Assembly: GCF_008123515.1 (NCBI RefSeq)
Contig: NZ_VSSR01000022.1
Location: forward strand, 1-37,056
DNA: 37,056 bases
Direction: 5' to 3'
Source: Bradyrhizobium cytisi
GTDB taxonomy: Bacteria; Pseudomonadota; Alphaproteobacteria; Rhizobiales; Xanthobacteraceae
The position numbers and the translations under genes are program-made. A model generated the notes under the pieces. It had not been told where the DNA came from. It saw nothing but the letters and a program-made list of their open reading frames with translations, and made no database searches. Shown piece by piece: positions 27,998 to 34,932 of this stretch (positions within the stretch are counted from its first letter, which is position 1; every line of letters starts with the position of its first letter).

Positions 27998-28921
27998 ATG
28001 GCTCGAACACGCGACGGATTTACGGACATGGACTGGGACAAGCTGAAGGTGTTTCACGCGGCGGCGGAAGCGGGCAGCTTCACGCATGCGGGCGAGCAGC
28101 TCGGCCTGTCGCAATCGGCGGTGTCACGCCAGGTCTCGGCGCTGGAGCAGGAGCTCTCGGTCTCGCTGTTCCACCGCCACGCCCGCGGCCTGATCCTGAC
28201 CGAGCAGGGCGACCTCCTGTTCCGCACCGCGCATGACGTGTTCATGCAGCTGCAGGCGGCGCGCGCGAAACTGACCGACAGCCGCGAGCGGCCGAGCGGC
28301 GATCTCAAGATCACCACCACCCCCGGCGTCGGCATCAACTGGCTGATCCCGCGGCTCGGCGAATTCACCGCGCTCTATCCGGAGATCCGGATCTCGCTGA
28401 TCGTCACCGACGAGGAGCTGGATCTGTCGATGCGCGAGGCCGACGTCGCGATCCGCACCCGCAAGCCGACGCAGCCGGATCTCATCCAGCGCAAGCTTTT
28501 CGCGATGGGCTTCCACGCCTATTGCTCGCCGGATTACATCAAGCGCTTCGGCACGCCGCGGACGCTGGAGGAGCTCGACTCCCATCGCATCATCACGCTG
28601 TCAGACGGCAACTTCGCGCCGCATCTGCAGAACCGCAACTGGCTGGTCGAAGCCGGGCGCAACGGCTCGGGTCCGCGCGAGGCCTATTTCAGGGTCAACA
28701 ACATCCTCGGCCTGGTGCGCGCCTGTCAGCAGGGCCTCGGTATCGCGGCGCTGCCGGATTACCTGATCGAAGAACAGAGCCGCCTCGTACAGCTGTTCGG
28801 CGAATCGGATTCGATCCAGCTCGATACGTATTTCGTCTATCCGGAAGAGCTGAAGACGGTCGCGCGCGTGCAGGTGTTCCGCGACTTCGTGGTGAGCAAG
28901 GCGCAGCGCTGGCCGTCCTGA
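27998..28921 (+). CDS. LysR-family transcriptional regulator
   Basis: The N-terminal winged helix-turn-helix is LKVFHAAAEAGSFTHAGEQLGLSQSAVSRQVSALEQELSVSLFHRH. The remaining 230 residues are the LysR substrate-binding domain, starting at SGDLKITTTPGVGINWLIPRLGEF. At 307 aa it is full length. ATG 27998 lies five nucleotides after the trxB stop, so translation is coupled; ATG 28028 just before the HTH is an alternative. A LysR factor behind trxB suggests a redox-linked regulon, but the inducer is not known. An 8-bp hairpin follows the stop. Confidence 0.92.
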   Translation: MARTRDGFTDMDWDKLKVFHAAAEAGSFTHAGEQLGLSQSAVSRQVSALEQELSVSLFHRHARGLILTEQGDLLFRTAHDVFMQLQAARAKLTDSRERPSGDLKITTTPGVGINWLIPRLGEFTALYPEIRISLIVTDEELDLSMREADVAIRTRKPTQPDLIQRKLFAMGFHAYCSPDYIKRFGTPRTLEELDSHRIITLSDGNFAPHLQNRNWLVEAGRNGSGPREAYFRVNNILGLVRACQQGLGIAALPDYLIEEQSRLVQLFGESDSIQLDTYFVYPEELKTVARVQVFRDFVVSKAQRWPS

Positions 28922-28924
28922 TTT

Positions 28925-28943
28925 CCGCATGTCTGACATGCGG
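28925..28943 (+). other. Hairpin after LysR gene
   Basis: CCGCATGT-CTG-ACATGCGG is a perfect 8-bp stem just after the LysR stop codon. There is no T-run after it. Confidence 0.55.
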
Positions 28944-28988
28944 CCCCGGCTGTTGCTGCATACCGCTCGTCGAGCCCATACTGCCTAG

Positions 28989-29122
28989 ACGCTGAGCCTT
29001 CGCGTTGCGCATTTGTCCCCCTCCTCCAGTGGCGCGGGAGTTCAGTAATCCCTCTTGGAAGGTGATTGTGTCGGCCTCACGTGGCCAATACCTAAGCCGG
29101 GCCTTCGGGTCCGGCTTTTTTT
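28989..29122 (+). ncRNA. Candidate small RNA 1
   Basis: A weak promoter (TTGCTG 28953-28958, 18 nt, CATACT 28977-28982) precedes a stretch with a C/T-rich segment (CCCCCTCCTCC), which could act as an anti-Shine-Dalgarno sequence. A GGCC-TCACGT-GGCC hairpin follows, and then a very strong terminator with a cUUCGg tetraloop and seven Ts (29094-29122). No Rfam family was recognised. The 5' end is uncertain. Confidence 0.5.
29094..29122 (+). terminator. Intrinsic terminator with UUCG tetraloop
   Basis: AAGCCGG pairs with CCGGCTT; the stem extends through GCC/GGT to a cTTCGg tetraloop and is followed by seven Ts. It lies 172 nt past the LysR stop, so it either ends the trxB-LysR transcript or a separate small RNA. 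Confidence 0.85.
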
Positions 29123-29154
29123 CTGCCCAATTCGGCTTTCGCCTTCCGCGTGTA

Positions 29155-29183
29155 TTGACAGTTTTAGGCATACCCCGCATCAT
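29155..29183 (+). promoter_or_regulatory. Sigma-70-like promoter of candidate small RNA 2
   Basis: A perfect -35 box TTGACA (29155-29160), 17-nt spacer and CATCAT (29178-29183) suggest transcription from about 29190. Confidence 0.5.
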
Positions 29184-29219
29184 TTCCAAATGATCACGAA
29201 GTCGTGCGCAATCGTCTCG

Positions 29220-29243
29220 AAAAAAGGCCCCCATTCGGGGACC
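29220..29243 (-). terminator. Minus-strand intrinsic terminator
   Basis: Read on the minus strand, GGTCCCC-GAATG-GGGGGCC is followed by six Ts (29225-29220). No annotated minus-strand gene ends here, so an unrecognised minus-strand transcript may exist. Confidence 0.55.
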
Positions 29244-29294
29244 TCGGATTTTTGCGCGCGCTAGGCTGACTTCGTCATCGCGAGCCAAATCCCG

Positions 29295-29323
29295 AAAACC
29301 CCGCCGCCTGGACGGGGTTTTTT
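29295..29323 (+). terminator. Intrinsic terminator upstream of the DapA-family gene
   Basis: AAAACCCCG (29295-29303) pairs perfectly with CGGGGTTTT (29313-29321), with T residues continuing to 29323. It ends 45 nt before the ATG of the next gene. Confidence 0.8.
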
Positions 29324-29368
29324 CATGTGCCCTCCGTCTCAGGTTTTTCCCGAGAAGGAGATAAGAAC

Positions 29369-30277
29369 ATGACCGATTTGCGAACCCATATGCATGGACT
29401 CTGGCTGCCGCTGGTGACGCCGTTTCGGAACAGTCGCCTCGACGAGACATCGCTGCGGCGGCTGACGCGACACTACTGCACGCAGGCGATCGATGGCTTC
29501 ATCCTGGGCGCGACCTCGGGCGAAGGCATGACGCTGCGCGACGCCGAGCTCGAGCGCCTCGTCGCCGTCGTGCGCGACGAGATGGCGGCCGGCCGCCGGA
29601 CGTTGCCGATTGGCCTTGGCCTTTCGGGCGCGGACACCTCGCGGATGAAGGAGCGGCTCGATGAGACCGCCGACTGGCCGGTCGACTTCTATCTGATCGC
29701 GAGCCCCTATTACGTGCGGCCGTCGCAGCGCGGCATCCTCGCGCATTTCGAGGCGCTGGCCGATCACGCCGCCTGGCCGCTCGCGCTCTACAACATTCCG
29801 TATCGCTGCGCCGTCGGCATCACCAACCAGACGCTGCTGCGGCTCGCCGAGCATCCCAACATCATCGGGCTGAAGGATTGCGGCGCGAGCCGCGAGCAGT
29901 CGATCGCGCTGCTGCGCGACAGGCCGAAGGGCTTTCGCGTGCTGACCGGCGAGGACGCGAACTATTTCGAGGCGCTCAGCGACGGCGCCGATGGCGGCAT
30001 TTTGCTGTCAGCCCATATCGAGACCGCAACCTTCGCCGCCGTGCATGCCGAGCTGAAGCTTGGCAACGCGGATGCGGCAGAGGCGCGCTGGCAGGAGGTA
30101 GCCGAGCTGACGCGGCTGCTCTTCACCGAACCGAGCCCGGCGCCGGCGAAGTACTGGCTGTGGCGAAGCGGCCTGATCGACAGCCCCGAGGTCCGCCTGC
30201 CGATGGTGGAGGTGAGCAGCGAGCTCGCCGCCCAACTCGATCGCGAGATCGAGCGGCGGATGAAAGTCGCGGCGTGA
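29369..30277 (+). CDS. Dihydrodipicolinate synthase/N-acetylneuraminate lyase family protein
   Basis: The 302-aa protein has the DapA-type TIM-barrel with class I aldolase residues: Lys169 in IIGLKDCGAS as the Schiff-base lysine, Tyr141 and Arg146 in YNIPYR, and Thr49-Ser50 in GATSGEG. The canonical DapA GTTGE is therefore altered to ATSGE. Members condense or cleave pyruvate adducts; this could be DHDPS, a sialic-acid or KDG-type aldolase. Because rhizobia usually have a canonical dapA next to smpB, which is not here, this is probably a paralogue of other specificity. The start has an ideal AAGGAG site (29355-29360). A terminator lies 45 nt upstream. Confidence 0.88.
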   Translation: MTDLRTHMHGLWLPLVTPFRNSRLDETSLRRLTRHYCTQAIDGFILGATSGEGMTLRDAELERLVAVVRDEMAAGRRTLPIGLGLSGADTSRMKERLDETADWPVDFYLIASPYYVRPSQRGILAHFEALADHAAWPLALYNIPYRCAVGITNQTLLRLAEHPNIIGLKDCGASREQSIALLRDRPKGFRVLTGEDANYFEALSDGADGGILLSAHIETATFAAVHAELKLGNADAAEARWQEVAELTRLLFTEPSPAPAKYWLWRSGLIDSPEVRLPMVEVSSELAAQLDREIERRMKVAA

Positions 30278-30397
30278 GAGAGCACCGCCTGTGGTTAACC
30301 GCGCACCAACTCCCTTCGCAGCTGCGGCATGGCGCATCCACGCCTCGTTTACGCAATGCCGCCTATCGTTCCCCCGCAAAGTCTTCAAACAGGGGGA

Positions 30398-30550
30398 ATG
30401 ACCATGGGGCAACGCGTTCGCCCGACCGCGGCGGAAATCTTCGCGCCTGCCGATCTTTTGCAGGGAATTTTGGTGGTGTCGTCGTTCGGCTTCTGGGCGG
30501 TGATGCTCGGCCTGATGCCGGTGCTGCTGTTTCGGGTCTGGCTCGCCTGA
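30398..30550 (+). CDS. Small single-pass membrane protein, unit 1
   Basis: The 50-aa product begins MTMGQRVRPTAAEIFAPADL and ends in a hydrophobic helix FWAVMLGLMPVLLFRVWLA. AGGGGG directly upstream (30391-30396) supports ATG 30398. It is probably an inner-membrane microprotein of unknown function. The C-terminal part is similar to that of the next small gene (FW/AI-W, [AS]V, L-x-L, PV, F), showing that they are paralogues. A TATCGTTC motif lies 34 nt upstream. Confidence 0.62.
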   Translation: MTMGQRVRPTAAEIFAPADLLQGILVVSSFGFWAVMLGLMPVLLFRVWLA

Positions 30551-30682
30551 TCACGAGAGACCGCTTGCATGGTTAAGCCGAGGTCACAAATGCGCTCAAA
30601 ATGCGAGCGCGGCTGCGAGCCGGAATCTTAAAACATCCTGCGTATCGTTCGGCCCATAAGCGAAGAAATCGCGGGGGCGATC

Positions 30683-30829
30683 TTGAACAATCAGAATGAT
30701 GCGGCGTCGCATTACGGCGCCGGACAGCAGGGCTTTTCCACCGAGGACATCATCTGGGCCGTCGGCATCTGGTCGGTGATCCTGACGCTGTCGCCGGTCA
30801 TCGTGTTCTACATGCTGATGGTGGCTTAG
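30683..30829 (+). CDS. Small single-pass membrane protein, unit 2
   Basis: This 48-aa frame starts at TTG with a GGGGGCGATC ribosome site. It reads LNNQNDAASHYGAGQQGFST and then EDIIWAVGIWSVILTLSPV followed by IVFYMLMVA. The helix GIWSVILTLSPVIVF aligns with GFWAVMLGLMPVLLF of the preceding small gene. The shared PV motif and helix position, plus similar upstream motifs (GGTTAA and TATCGTTC about 72 nt apart in both), indicate a tandem duplication of a whole small transcription unit. Function unknown; it is too short for usual gene-length cut-offs. Confidence 0.6.
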   Translation: MNNQNDAASHYGAGQQGFSTEDIIWAVGIWSVILTLSPVIVFYMLMVA

Positions 30830-30904
30830 CCTTCATCCTCACCCCACGAACGCAAAACGCGCGGAGCGCCGCGCGTTTGTCGTCCGGGGAAATGATTGAT
30901 GAAA

Positions 30905-31582
30905 TTATGCCGCCTGCTTATGCATTGCGCCGGACGCCGACGCCGTGCCGCGAATGGCTTTTACTGAACGCTCGATCGCCGCCCACAGCCTTGCAATTTC
31001 CTGAGCTGCACGGCTCTCGGCCTGATACTCACGCGCGCCTTCGCCGTGGCTGAGTGCCATCAACAAATCCGAACGATTGGTGATCTGACCGCCCCACACC
31101 GGAGCGCGGAACTTGGCCAGCGCCTCGCGGGCGATGGTGACGATCGGGCTTTCGGACTCGTCGCGACGCGCCGGAGCGCCGTTGAGCACGACCGCGTAGG
31201 GCTTGCGCGCCGCGCGGCACATCTGGATGGTTTCCTGCACCGCGTTGACGTCGAACACACCGGGACGTGCCGGGATGACCACCATCGTCGCGTTCTTGAT
31301 CGCGTCGTCGACCACGGCCGAGAGATTCGGCGGCGTGTCGATCAACACCCACTCGTAGCCGTCGCGCTTGGCAGCGGAGACGATGCCGCTGACCGAGTTC
31401 ACGGCCGCCTTGATCGGCGGCTCGTTGGTGCCACGCAGCTTGTGCCACAGCGTGAGCGAGCCTTGCGGATCCGCGTCCACAAGCATCACCTGCTTGCTCT
31501 GCTTGATCTGCGCAGCGAGATGTGCGGCCAGGGTACTCTTGCCCGAGCCGCCTTTACGCGATGCAAAAACAATAACGTTCAT
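30905..31582 (-). CDS. Orphan ParA/MinD-type ATPase
   Basis: The start MNVIVFASRKGGSGKSTLAAHL carries the deviant Walker A motif KGGxGKST with its signature lysine (Lys10 and Lys16). VDADPQGS and LIDTPPNLS are the Walker A' and B segments. ParA-type ATPases position plasmids, chromosomes, chemoreceptor clusters or other cargo by ATP-dependent surface binding. No parB gene or evident parS site is adjacent, so this is an orphan of about 225 aa; it could place a protein complex rather than DNA. ATG 31582 has AGAGGT just upstream, and the extended frame to 31741 lacks homology. Confidence 0.87.
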   Translation of the reverse strand: MNVIVFASRKGGSGKSTLAAHLAAQIKQSKQVMLVDADPQGSLTLWHKLRGTNEPPIKAAVNSVSGIVSAAKRDGYEWVLIDTPPNLSAVVDDAIKNATMVVIPARPGVFDVNAVQETIQMCRAARKPYAVVLNGAPARRDESESPIVTIAREALAKFRAPVWGGQITNRSDLLMALSHGEGAREYQAESRAAQEIARLWAAIERSVKAIRGTASASGAMHKQAA

Positions 31583-31928
31583 ACCTCTGGCCTCCAGATT
31601 GACCCCAGGCCACGAAAATGAATCACCGCGCTGATTCGTGAAAGAAAAATTTATCGGGAGTGGCGTCGCCGCCACGAAATAACAAGACGTGTTGGCTTTT
31701 GAGTCACACTGCTGTGTGCGACGACAGACACGAACCGTCACGAATGGCTGTTCACGCTGGCAACCGCATGTTTTCCAGGCAATCGCTCGGGAAAAACAGG
31801 ACTACAACTTTGCCGCGCAAATCCTCGCGCGGCTTTTGTTTCATCGCGCGCGGCCGCGATCGCTGCGGGCTCGCGGCACGCCGCGCGAACAAAACGAGTC
31901 CGGTGGCTATCGCGAAGCTGGCGCACGC
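31583..31928. other. Intergenic region upstream of the ParA gene
   Basis: This 346-nt gap lies between two minus-strand genes. It contains the perfect palindrome GTGGCG-TCGC-CGCCAC (31660-31675), a GTCACAC-TGCT-GTGTGcGAC inverted repeat near 31705 and a plus-strand terminator at 31812-31837. The parA promoter was not clearly identified. Confidence 0.5.
31812..31837 (+). terminator. Plus-strand intrinsic terminator
   Basis: GCCGCGC (31812-31818) pairs with GCGCGGC (31827-31833), followed by TTTT. Both flanking genes are on the minus strand, so it would end an unannotated plus-strand RNA. Confidence 0.55.
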
Positions 31929-32270
31929 CTAGCCGTCGGCGGTCTTTTTCTTCTTGGCCTTCGGCTTGGTCTTCCTCGCCACGACGGGCTTGATGTTGGT
32001 AGGCTGACCGGCGCGGACCTCGCCCGGCTCGGGGCCACGGCGGAAGAACACCGCGCATTGCGGCGACAGCTGGGACTTCTTCCGGATCATGCAGGCGGTG
32101 ATGGCATCGACGTTCGGGATGAACTCGCCGCACAGGTTCATTGCATCGGGCGTGCAGGCCTGCTGCTGCTCCGGCGTGTAGGCGAAGCCTGTGCCCGGCT
32201 GGGCCAGAACGCCGAGCGCGAGAGCGAAGGTTGCAGCAGCCAAGGAAGTCCTGAAGCGAGATTCCGGCAT
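31929..32270 (-). CDS. Small exported Cys-rich protein with lysine-rich tail
   Basis: The 113-aa protein has a signal peptide (FRTSLAAATFALALGVLAQPGTGFA). A compact domain follows with four cysteines (39, 47, 60, 72) in ACTPDAMNLCGEF, ITACMIRKKSQLSPQCAVFF. The tail is very basic (KTKPKAKKKKTADG). The spacing suggests two disulfides in the periplasm. I recall many paralogous proteins of this type in Bradyrhizobium, but no function is established to my knowledge. The basic tail may bind an anionic partner such as lipopolysaccharide or nucleic acid; that is speculation. Confidence 0.72.
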   Translation of the reverse strand: MPESRFRTSLAAATFALALGVLAQPGTGFAYTPEQQQACTPDAMNLCGEFIPNVDAITACMIRKKSQLSPQCAVFFRRGPEPGEVRAGQPTNIKPVVARKTKPKAKKKKTADG

Positions 32271-32402
32271 CTATCCCCCCAAAATGTCGAGTCAGGGAGA
32301 TAGTGGGTGAACGGGCGTTGGTTGGCAACGAGGCGCGAGGCGAAACCCGGGCGCTGTGCGCTCTCGGCAACAGGGAGGCCTCCGGCCATCCTCTCCGCTG
32401 TC

Positions 32403-32520
32403 ATCGCCCGGCCTTATGCGCATTGCGCATCAGGACCGGGCGATCCAGTATTCCAGAGACGCCCGACGTTCCCTGAGAGGGCGCGACGTACTGGATCCCC
32501 CGCCTTCGCGGGATGACAGT
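32403..32520. repeat. Composite palindromic repeat (ATCGCCCGG / GATCCAGTA family)
   Basis: An outer inverted repeat ATCGCCCGG/CCGGGCGAT (32403-32444) encloses ATGCGC-ATT-GCGCAT. It overlaps a second inverted repeat GATCCAGTA/TACTGGATC (32442-32497), followed by CCCGCCTTCGCGGGATGACAG. It fills part of the 446-nt gap between the Cys-rich protein and the AEC permease. Nothing else is recognised in 32271-32402 or 32521-32690. Confidence 0.75.
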
Positions 32521-32693
32521 GGTGTGCGGGGCAGCGTCCGAACAAAACCGCAAAACAACCCCATGCACAGTAGCCAGGGCCCTCAGCCATCTCGCGAATT
32601 CTCGCTCCTTACGGATTTTACGAATTTCCTTTGACACGTCGGAACACCGGCATGATGGCAGGATCGAGAGCTGCGTGGGGTGGTCGGCCTAAT

Positions 32694-32710
32694 CTCCCCG
32701 TGAGGGGGAG
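32694..32710 (+). promoter_or_regulatory. Hairpin that includes the AEC ribosome site
   Basis: CTCCCC (32694-32699) can pair with the GGGGAG (32705-32710) that forms most of the Shine-Dalgarno sequence of the permease gene (ATG 32717). Translation may be damped by this local structure. Confidence 0.4.
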
Positions 32711-32716
32711 GACCGC

Positions 32717-33661
32717 ATGGCCACCGTGTTGATCGTCGCGCCGGTGTTTGCGCTGATCGCGGCCGGCTATGCGTCGGTGCTGTTTCGCTTCGTCTCCGGG
32801 GGCGCACACAAGGGCATCTCCGAATTCGCCTTCAGCATCTCGATCCCCGCGCTGCTGTTTCGCACCATCGTCGTCTCGGAATTCCCCGATGTCAGCCCCT
32901 GGCGGATGTGGGGCGCCTATTACGGCGCGCTCGCCCTCACCTGGGTCGCGGCGCTGATGATCTCGGCCGTGATGCGCGAGCGGCGCGAGGACCGCGAGGA
33001 CGGCGTCGTGTTCGCGATCGGCTCGGTCTACGGCAACATCGTGATGCTCGGCATTCCGCTCGTGCTCTCGGCGCTGGGCAACGAAGCCGCCGGCCCGATG
33101 TCGCTGATCCTGTCGGTGAACACGCCGCTGCTCTGGCTCTGCGGCATTTTGCAGATGGAGCTTGTCAGCCGCAAGCGCACCGGCTCGGCGCTGGCGGTGA
33201 TCCGTCCCGTGCTGGCGGATCTCGCGCGCAATCCGCTGATGCTGGGGATCGGCTTCGGCGTCGCCTGGCGCTTCACCGGCCTCGGGCTCAACCCCGTCGT
33301 CGACAAGACGATCGAGCTGCTCGCCCAGGCGGGATCGCCGGCCGCGCTGATCGCGCTCGGCATCAACCTGTTCCGGTTCGAGGTAAAGGGCGAAATGCCG
33401 AGCGTCGTCGCGATGAGCACGCTCAAGCTGCTGGCGATGCCGGCGATCGCGTTCGTGCTGGCAAAACTGCTGAACCTGCCGCCGGTCGTGACAGGTGTCG
33501 TCGTGCTGTTCGCGGCGATGCCGACCGGCGCGAACGCGTATATTTTTGCGGTCCAGTATCAGCGGCTGGTGAATCCGGTCTCGGGCGCGGTGGCGCTGGG
33601 GACGCTGCTGGCGGCGGTGACGTTGCCGGTGGTGGTGATGGTGGTGGCGGGGGTGAGGTAG
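32717..33661 (+). CDS. AEC family transporter (auxin efflux carrier-like permease)
   Basis: The 314-aa hydrophobic protein has about ten membrane segments with the two-half layout of the AEC family. Visible blocks include ISEFAFSISIPALLFRTIV, YGNIVMLGIPLVLSALG and AMPTGANAYIFAVQYQ near the C-terminus. AEC permeases export auxin, malonate or other organic anions. A strong but structured ribosome site precedes the ATG. The last ~63 codons recur, decayed, at 34933-35124 on the far side of the MobmystAB module. The intact gene therefore has a duplicated 3' end. Confidence 0.9.
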   Translation: MATVLIVAPVFALIAAGYASVLFRFVSGGAHKGISEFAFSISIPALLFRTIVVSEFPDVSPWRMWGAYYGALALTWVAALMISAVMRERREDREDGVVFAIGSVYGNIVMLGIPLVLSALGNEAAGPMSLILSVNTPLLWLCGILQMELVSRKRTGSALAVIRPVLADLARNPLMLGIGFGVAWRFTGLGLNPVVDKTIELLAQAGSPAALIALGINLFRFEVKGEMPSVVAMSTLKLLAMPAIAFVLAKLLNLPPVVTGVVVLFAAMPTGANAYIFAVQYQRLVNPVSGAVALGTLLAAVTLPVVVMVVAGVR

Positions 33662-33732
33662 GGCTCGCTGTGCCCGCCCGGCGACCTCGTGCCGGAATCA
33701 CGAAAATGATCCATTTTAGCGGGTTCGAGAGC

Positions 33733-33827
33733 ACGGTTCTAAACCGTACCCATATATATCCAAAGTTCAGATCCTCTGATATATATAGATATACAAAATC
33801 TTATTAAACGGATATATATAAATATCC
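33733..33827. promoter_or_regulatory. AT-rich operator/promoter region of the MobmystAB module
   Basis: This AT-rich island contrasts with the GC-rich surroundings. It holds ACGGTT-CTA-AACCGT (33733-33747), ATATATATCC (33752-33761), TGATATATATAGATATAC (33777-33794) and the palindrome GGATAT-ATATAA-ATATCC (33810-33827). Repeated GGATATATATA-like units are plausible binding sites for the HTH protein MobmystA. Confidence 0.6.
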
Positions 33828-33850
33828 AACGCAAGTCTCCACGTAGCTCA

Positions 33851-34330
33851 ATGAGTCGACAAATGGGCGTCAAAACTATCGTTCAGCAGCAGTATCGCAA
33901 CATCGTCGACAGCGCGGCCGCAAGCGCGGCCGGCCTGAAAGCGCCGCCCGAAGGCTGGCTGCGCACGGTCCGCAGCGCGCTCGGCATGTCGGGTGCCGAC
34001 GTCGCAAAGAAAATGGGCGTCACCCGCGCACGCGTTCCCGCGGCAGAGCGCGCCGAACTCGCAGGCGGCGTCACCCTGAAATCAATGCAGGCGGCAGCCG
34101 AGGCGATGGGGTGTCGCTTCGTCTATGCAATCGTTCCGGCATCGGGACATGTCGAGGATATCATCACCGCCCAAGCTCGAAAAAAAGCCATGGCCATCGT
34201 TGGCACAGCCAGCACGCACATGGCCCTCGAAAACCAGAAACTGCCGGATGACAAAATTGATCAGGAAGTCGAACGTCTCACCCGTGAGATCGCGCAGGAA
34301 ATGCCTCCGAATTTCTGGAACGATCAATGA
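33851..34330 (+). CDS. Mobile mystery protein A (HTH regulator/antitoxin-like)
   Basis: The 159-aa protein has an N-terminal helix (VKTIVQQQYRNIVDSAA), then an XRE-type helix-turn-helix around residues 36-75 (GWLRTVRSALGMSGADVAKKMGVTRARV). The tail includes MGCRFVYAIVPASGHVEDII and EKx-type helices. This order matches the MobmystA family, always found just upstream of the Fic protein MobmystB. By analogy with toxin-antitoxin systems it is the repressor or antidote. ATG 33851 is used; ATG 33863 (MGVKTIV) is equally likely, and neither has a good ribosome site. The stop overlaps the next start by 4 nt. Confidence 0.86.
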   Translation: MSRQMGVKTIVQQQYRNIVDSAAASAAGLKAPPEGWLRTVRSALGMSGADVAKKMGVTRARVPAAERAELAGGVTLKSMQAAAEAMGCRFVYAIVPASGHVEDIITAQARKKAMAIVGTASTHMALENQKLPDDKIDQEVERLTREIAQEMPPNFWNDQ

Positions 34331-34929
34331 TCGGGGATCTCCAGAATCCCGACGCAGCGACGCCGCTCGACCCAAACGAGCTTGACGGGCTGAAGCATAA
34401 ACACATCACGACGCAAGGCGAGCTCGATCAACTGGAACAGGCCAACATCGGGTCCGGCTTGCGCTGGCTCGGTCGGCAGAGAGCCCACGTTCTGACCGAC
34501 GACTTCGTCATCACCTTGCACAAGCGCTTGTTCGGCGACGTCTGGAACTGGGCGGGAACGTTCCGAAAGACTGGAAAGAACATCGGCATCGATCCCGTCC
34601 ACATCCCTGTGGAGCTTCGAACCCTCATGGGTGACGCCCAGTATTGGGCTGACAACAAAACCTACTCGCCTTCCGAAGCTGCCATTCGCTTGCACCATCG
34701 CCTCGTCAAAATTCATCCGTTTCCCAATGGCAACGGCAGGCACGCCCGCATCATGGCGGATGCTGTCCTGGACCGCGCCTACAAGGCAAAGCCAATCGAT
34801 TGGGCAGGCGGCTATGATCTTCAAAAGATGAACGAGCGACGTACCGCTTACATCGCGGCCCTCAAGGCTGCGGACCAGGATGATATTGGTCCTTTGATCA
34901 GGTTCGTTGGTCCGCGAGATGATCTCTGA
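34327..34929 (+). CDS. Mobile mystery protein B (Fic domain protein)
   Basis: The 200-aa protein contains the complete Fic signature HPFPNGNGR (130-138) with catalytic His130, and VWNWAGTFRKTGKNIGI upstream, as in MobmystB. Fic enzymes transfer AMP or other nucleotide groups to target proteins; the target here is unknown. An intact HPFxxGNGR predicts activity. I did not find a clear inhibitory (S/T)xxxE(G/N) motif, so control may rest on MobmystA. It starts in the ATGA overlap with mobmystA, and decayed AEC sequence begins within four nucleotides of its stop. Confidence 0.88.
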   Translation: MIGDLQNPDAATPLDPNELDGLKHKHITTQGELDQLEQANIGSGLRWLGRQRAHVLTDDFVITLHKRLFGDVWNWAGTFRKTGKNIGIDPVHIPVELRTLMGDAQYWADNKTYSPSEAAIRLHHRLVKIHPFPNGNGRHARIMADAVLDRAYKAKPIDWAGGYDLQKMNERRTAYIAALKAADQDDIGPLIRFVGPRDDL

Positions 34930-34932
34930 AGC

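Larger units (their letters stand above)
29190..29323 (+). ncRNA. Candidate small RNA 2
   Basis: The stretch runs from the predicted start of the 29155 promoter to the AAAACCCCG/CGGGGTTTT terminator. It would be about 134 nt long and contains a CCCC-CATTC-GGGG stem. It could equally be the long 5' leader of the DapA-family gene with a terminator in it. No homologous family was recognised. Confidence 0.42.
28922..29368. other. Gene-free region with stacked terminators; candidate small RNAs
   Basis: No convincing protein gene lies in these 447 nt. It contains a palindromic hairpin after the LysR gene (28925-28943), two sigma-70-like promoters and three intrinsic terminators on both strands. 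This organisation fits one to three small non-coding RNAs rather than a simple spacer. Confidence 0.6.

Noticed and set aside
28989..29122. 6S RNA, tmRNA or SRP RNA
   Set aside because: No diagnostic features of these RNAs (central bubble, tRNA-like ends with tag, or SRP loop) could be drawn.
31660..31675. parS centromere site for the ParA protein
   Set aside because: It is a single short palindrome without repeats, does not match known parS, and no parB gene is present.
33733..33827. CRISPR-like array suggested by repeated ATATATATCC units
   Set aside because: Units are short, degenerate and irregularly spaced, with no spacers or cas genes; operators are a better reading.
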